Below are positions 4,963-5,994 of a stretch of 5,994 nt of DNA, piece after piece. Every line of letters begins with the position of its first letter. The stretch's first letter is position 1. The stretch spans positions 1-5,994 of the forward strand of contig JBMNRA010000098.1 in assembly GCA_050944415.1 (NCBI GenBank), given 5' to 3'. The notes beneath the pieces are model-generated. The model was given only the letters and a program-made list of their open reading frames with translations, was not told where the DNA came from and made no database searches. The DNA comes from Ruminococcus_G sp050944415 (GTDB lineage: Bacteria > Bacillota > Clostridia > Lachnospirales > Lachnospiraceae). The translations under genes were made by a program, and so were the position numbers.

Positions 4963-5802
4963 TTATAATTTCATAAGACGCCGGTATGTTTTGGGAGAAC
5001 AGCCGACTTTGTCTGTAAATATGTTGATAAAGCTTCCGCTGCTTCCGTATCCCACGTCATAGGCAATCTCGGCAATAGTTTTACTGGTTCTGACAAGAAG
5101 AATTTTGGCCTTGTCCATCCGGGAATTAATTACATAATCCATAGGAGAATAGCCGGTTTCTTCTTTAAAACGATGGGAAAAATAGTAGACGCTCATACTG
5201 GAGATTTCCGACAGTTCTTTCAGCGTAATTCTTTTTCCTATATTATCTTTAATGTAATGAATGGCCATGTGGATAGGATTTTCCTTCTGCGTCTGATAAT
5301 CATCCATGTCATGGAGCAGCTGCAGCAGTTTGTAAACCCGCATGGAAGTGGAAAACATACTTTCATATCCGCCGTTTTTGTAAAAATTGACAGTGTCATA
5401 AATGAAGCTGCCGATCAGTACGTTATTCTTGGATCTGATCAATGGTCCCCGAATCGCCAGAATATGCTCTACAATTTCGTGGGAATTGGAACCGTCGAAA
5501 TGTATGAAAGTAAATTCCAGTCCGTTTTCTGCCTGATAGTAGTGGGGGTTGTTGCAGTCCAGCAGCACCACATCCCCCTTATTGGCTTCGAAGGTCTTCC
5601 CCATGTGCTGAACGTGCATGGTTCCTTCCATAATATACATGACCAGAAGAGGAGGATAGTAATCTCTTTTGAACATATATTTGGAGGTGCAGTAATAGTG
5701 ACCGCACCAGGTCATATAAAAGTATAACTGCTCCGCCAGAGTTGATGGTGTGAAGGAAAAACATACAGACTGTTCAAGTACACCGGAATCAACACTTTTC
5801 AT
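4963..5802 (-). CDS. AraC family transcriptional regulator with N-terminal cupin domain
   Basis: The protein has 279 residues. An N-terminal AraC-type cupin sensing domain covers about 45-110, with a cupin-like core from YPPLLVMYIMEG (49-60) through GDVVLLDCNNPHYY (76-89). The C-terminal DNA-binding domain has two helix-turn-helix units: LKELSEISSMSVYYFSHRFK (194-213) and IAEIAYDVGYGSSGSFINIF (243-262), followed by the family ending GCSPKTYRR (267-275). The frame is open upstream to 5946, but that stretch covers the promoter and lacks family features. The ATG at 5802 has a strong AGGAGG site (5811-5816) 8 nt upstream and gives the normal family length. The ligand is probably a sugar or related small molecule, by family. 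The adenosyltransferase gene follows 28 bp downstream. A motif upstream of its promoter recurs before the sugar isomerase, which suggests autoregulation and control of that gene. Confidence 0.92.
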   Translation of the reverse strand: MKSVDSGVLEQSVCFSFTPSTLAEQLYFYMTWCGHYYCTSKYMFKRDYYPPLLVMYIMEGTMHVQHMGKTFEANKGDVVLLDCNNPHYYQAENGLEFTFIHFDGSNSHEIVEHILAIRGPLIRSKNNVLIGSFIYDTVNFYKNGGYESMFSTSMRVYKLLQLLHDMDDYQTQKENPIHMAIHYIKDNIGKRITLKELSEISSMSVYYFSHRFKEETGYSPMDYVINSRMDKAKILLVRTSKTIAEIAYDVGYGSSGSFINIFTDKVGCSPKTYRRLMKL

Positions 5803-5841
5803 AAAAGACACCTCCTCAATTTTATTTTTCTTTTCGTAGGT

Positions 5842-5870
5842 ATCATAGCATATTAGGGAAAAAATAACAA
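5842..5870 (-). promoter_or_regulatory. SigmaA-type promoter of the AraC gene (extended -10)
   Basis: On the minus strand TTGTTA (5870-5865) is followed after 17 bp by TATGAT (5847-5842). A TGC immediately before the -10 gives an extended -10 element. Transcription would start near 5835, about 33 nt upstream of the ATG at 5802, which supports that start over the upstream in-frame one. Confidence 0.65.
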
Positions 5871-5887
5871 TATTTTTGGTAAATATG

Positions 5888-5910
5888 ATAGCGTCAAGAT
5901 ACTTTAAGTT
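5888..5910 (-). promoter_or_regulatory. Putative operator, copy 2 of the bipartite motif
   Basis: Read on the minus strand, AACTTAAAGTA (5910-5900), five bases, then ACGCTAT (5894-5888) repeats the motif at 59-81: 18 of 18 bases in the two blocks and 20 of 23 overall. It lies 17 bp upstream of the -35 box, about -53 to -75 from the predicted start, a usual place for an AraC-type activator site. Binding is inferred. Confidence 0.55.
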
Positions 5911-5994
5911 GAAAAAATATAGAAGTATCCCTTTGCGTTTCATCATTTATATATTTCCTAGGTGTGCATTAAACCAGATTACCTTCTTAGCTGT

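Noticed and set aside
5173..5727. Plus-strand open frame of 184 codons opposite the AraC gene
   Set aside because: It is the antisense shadow of a clear AraC-family gene, with no recognisable domain or convincing ribosome binding site.
5803..5946. 48-residue N-terminal extension of the AraC-family protein from an ATG at 5946
   Set aside because: The stretch contains the predicted promoter and the shared motif, has only a weak ribosome binding site at its ATG, and adds nothing that fits the family; the ATG at 5802 has AGGAGG at ideal spacing.

Overview
The window looks like a chromosomal segment of an endospore-forming Clostridia, most likely a Lachnospiraceae-type gut Firmicute. The reasons are strong AGGAGG-type ribosome binding sites, AT-rich intergenic regions with sigmaA-like promoters, a spoIID-spoIIQ-like sporulation pair, and compact gene packing. 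No rRNA, tRNA, CRISPR array, insertion sequence or phage gene was seen.

Layout, left to right. 1-208: promoter region. 209-997 (+): a TIM-barrel sugar isomerase/epimerase of the hydroxypyruvate isomerase family, ending at a good intrinsic terminator (1013-1050). 1155-2176 (+): azlC-azlD, a two-subunit branched-chain amino acid exporter with its own promoter and a 4-bp gene overlap. 2243-3124 (+): a SpoIID/LytB-domain protein. 3187-3939 (+): a membrane-anchored, degenerate LytM/M23-domain protein that is probably SpoIIQ. 3940-4148: an intergenic stretch with a promoter candidate, repeats, a G-rich island and a 14-bp hairpin. 4149-4397 (+): a small GIY-YIG protein. It converges on 4401-4934 (-), an ATP:cob(I)alamin adenosyltransferase, which lies just downstream of 4963-5802 (-), an AraC-family regulator. 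The regulator's promoter region fills the right edge.

How the parts may work together. SpoIID and SpoIIQ belong to the engulfment and mother-cell/forespore channel machinery. Both copies look altered at catalytic positions: SpoIID has Gln where the lytic transglycosylase Glu is expected, and the SpoIIQ-like protein has no histidine at all. AzlCD is a separate amino acid export operon. The most notable regulatory signal is a bipartite motif, AACTTAAAGTA-N5-ACGCTAT, found once upstream of the sugar isomerase and once upstream of the AraC gene, each in the direction of its own gene. This suggests that the AraC protein, or a shared regulator, controls both ends of the window, possibly together with the adenosyltransferase in the AraC operon. 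I did not find evidence for a wholly new multi-gene system.
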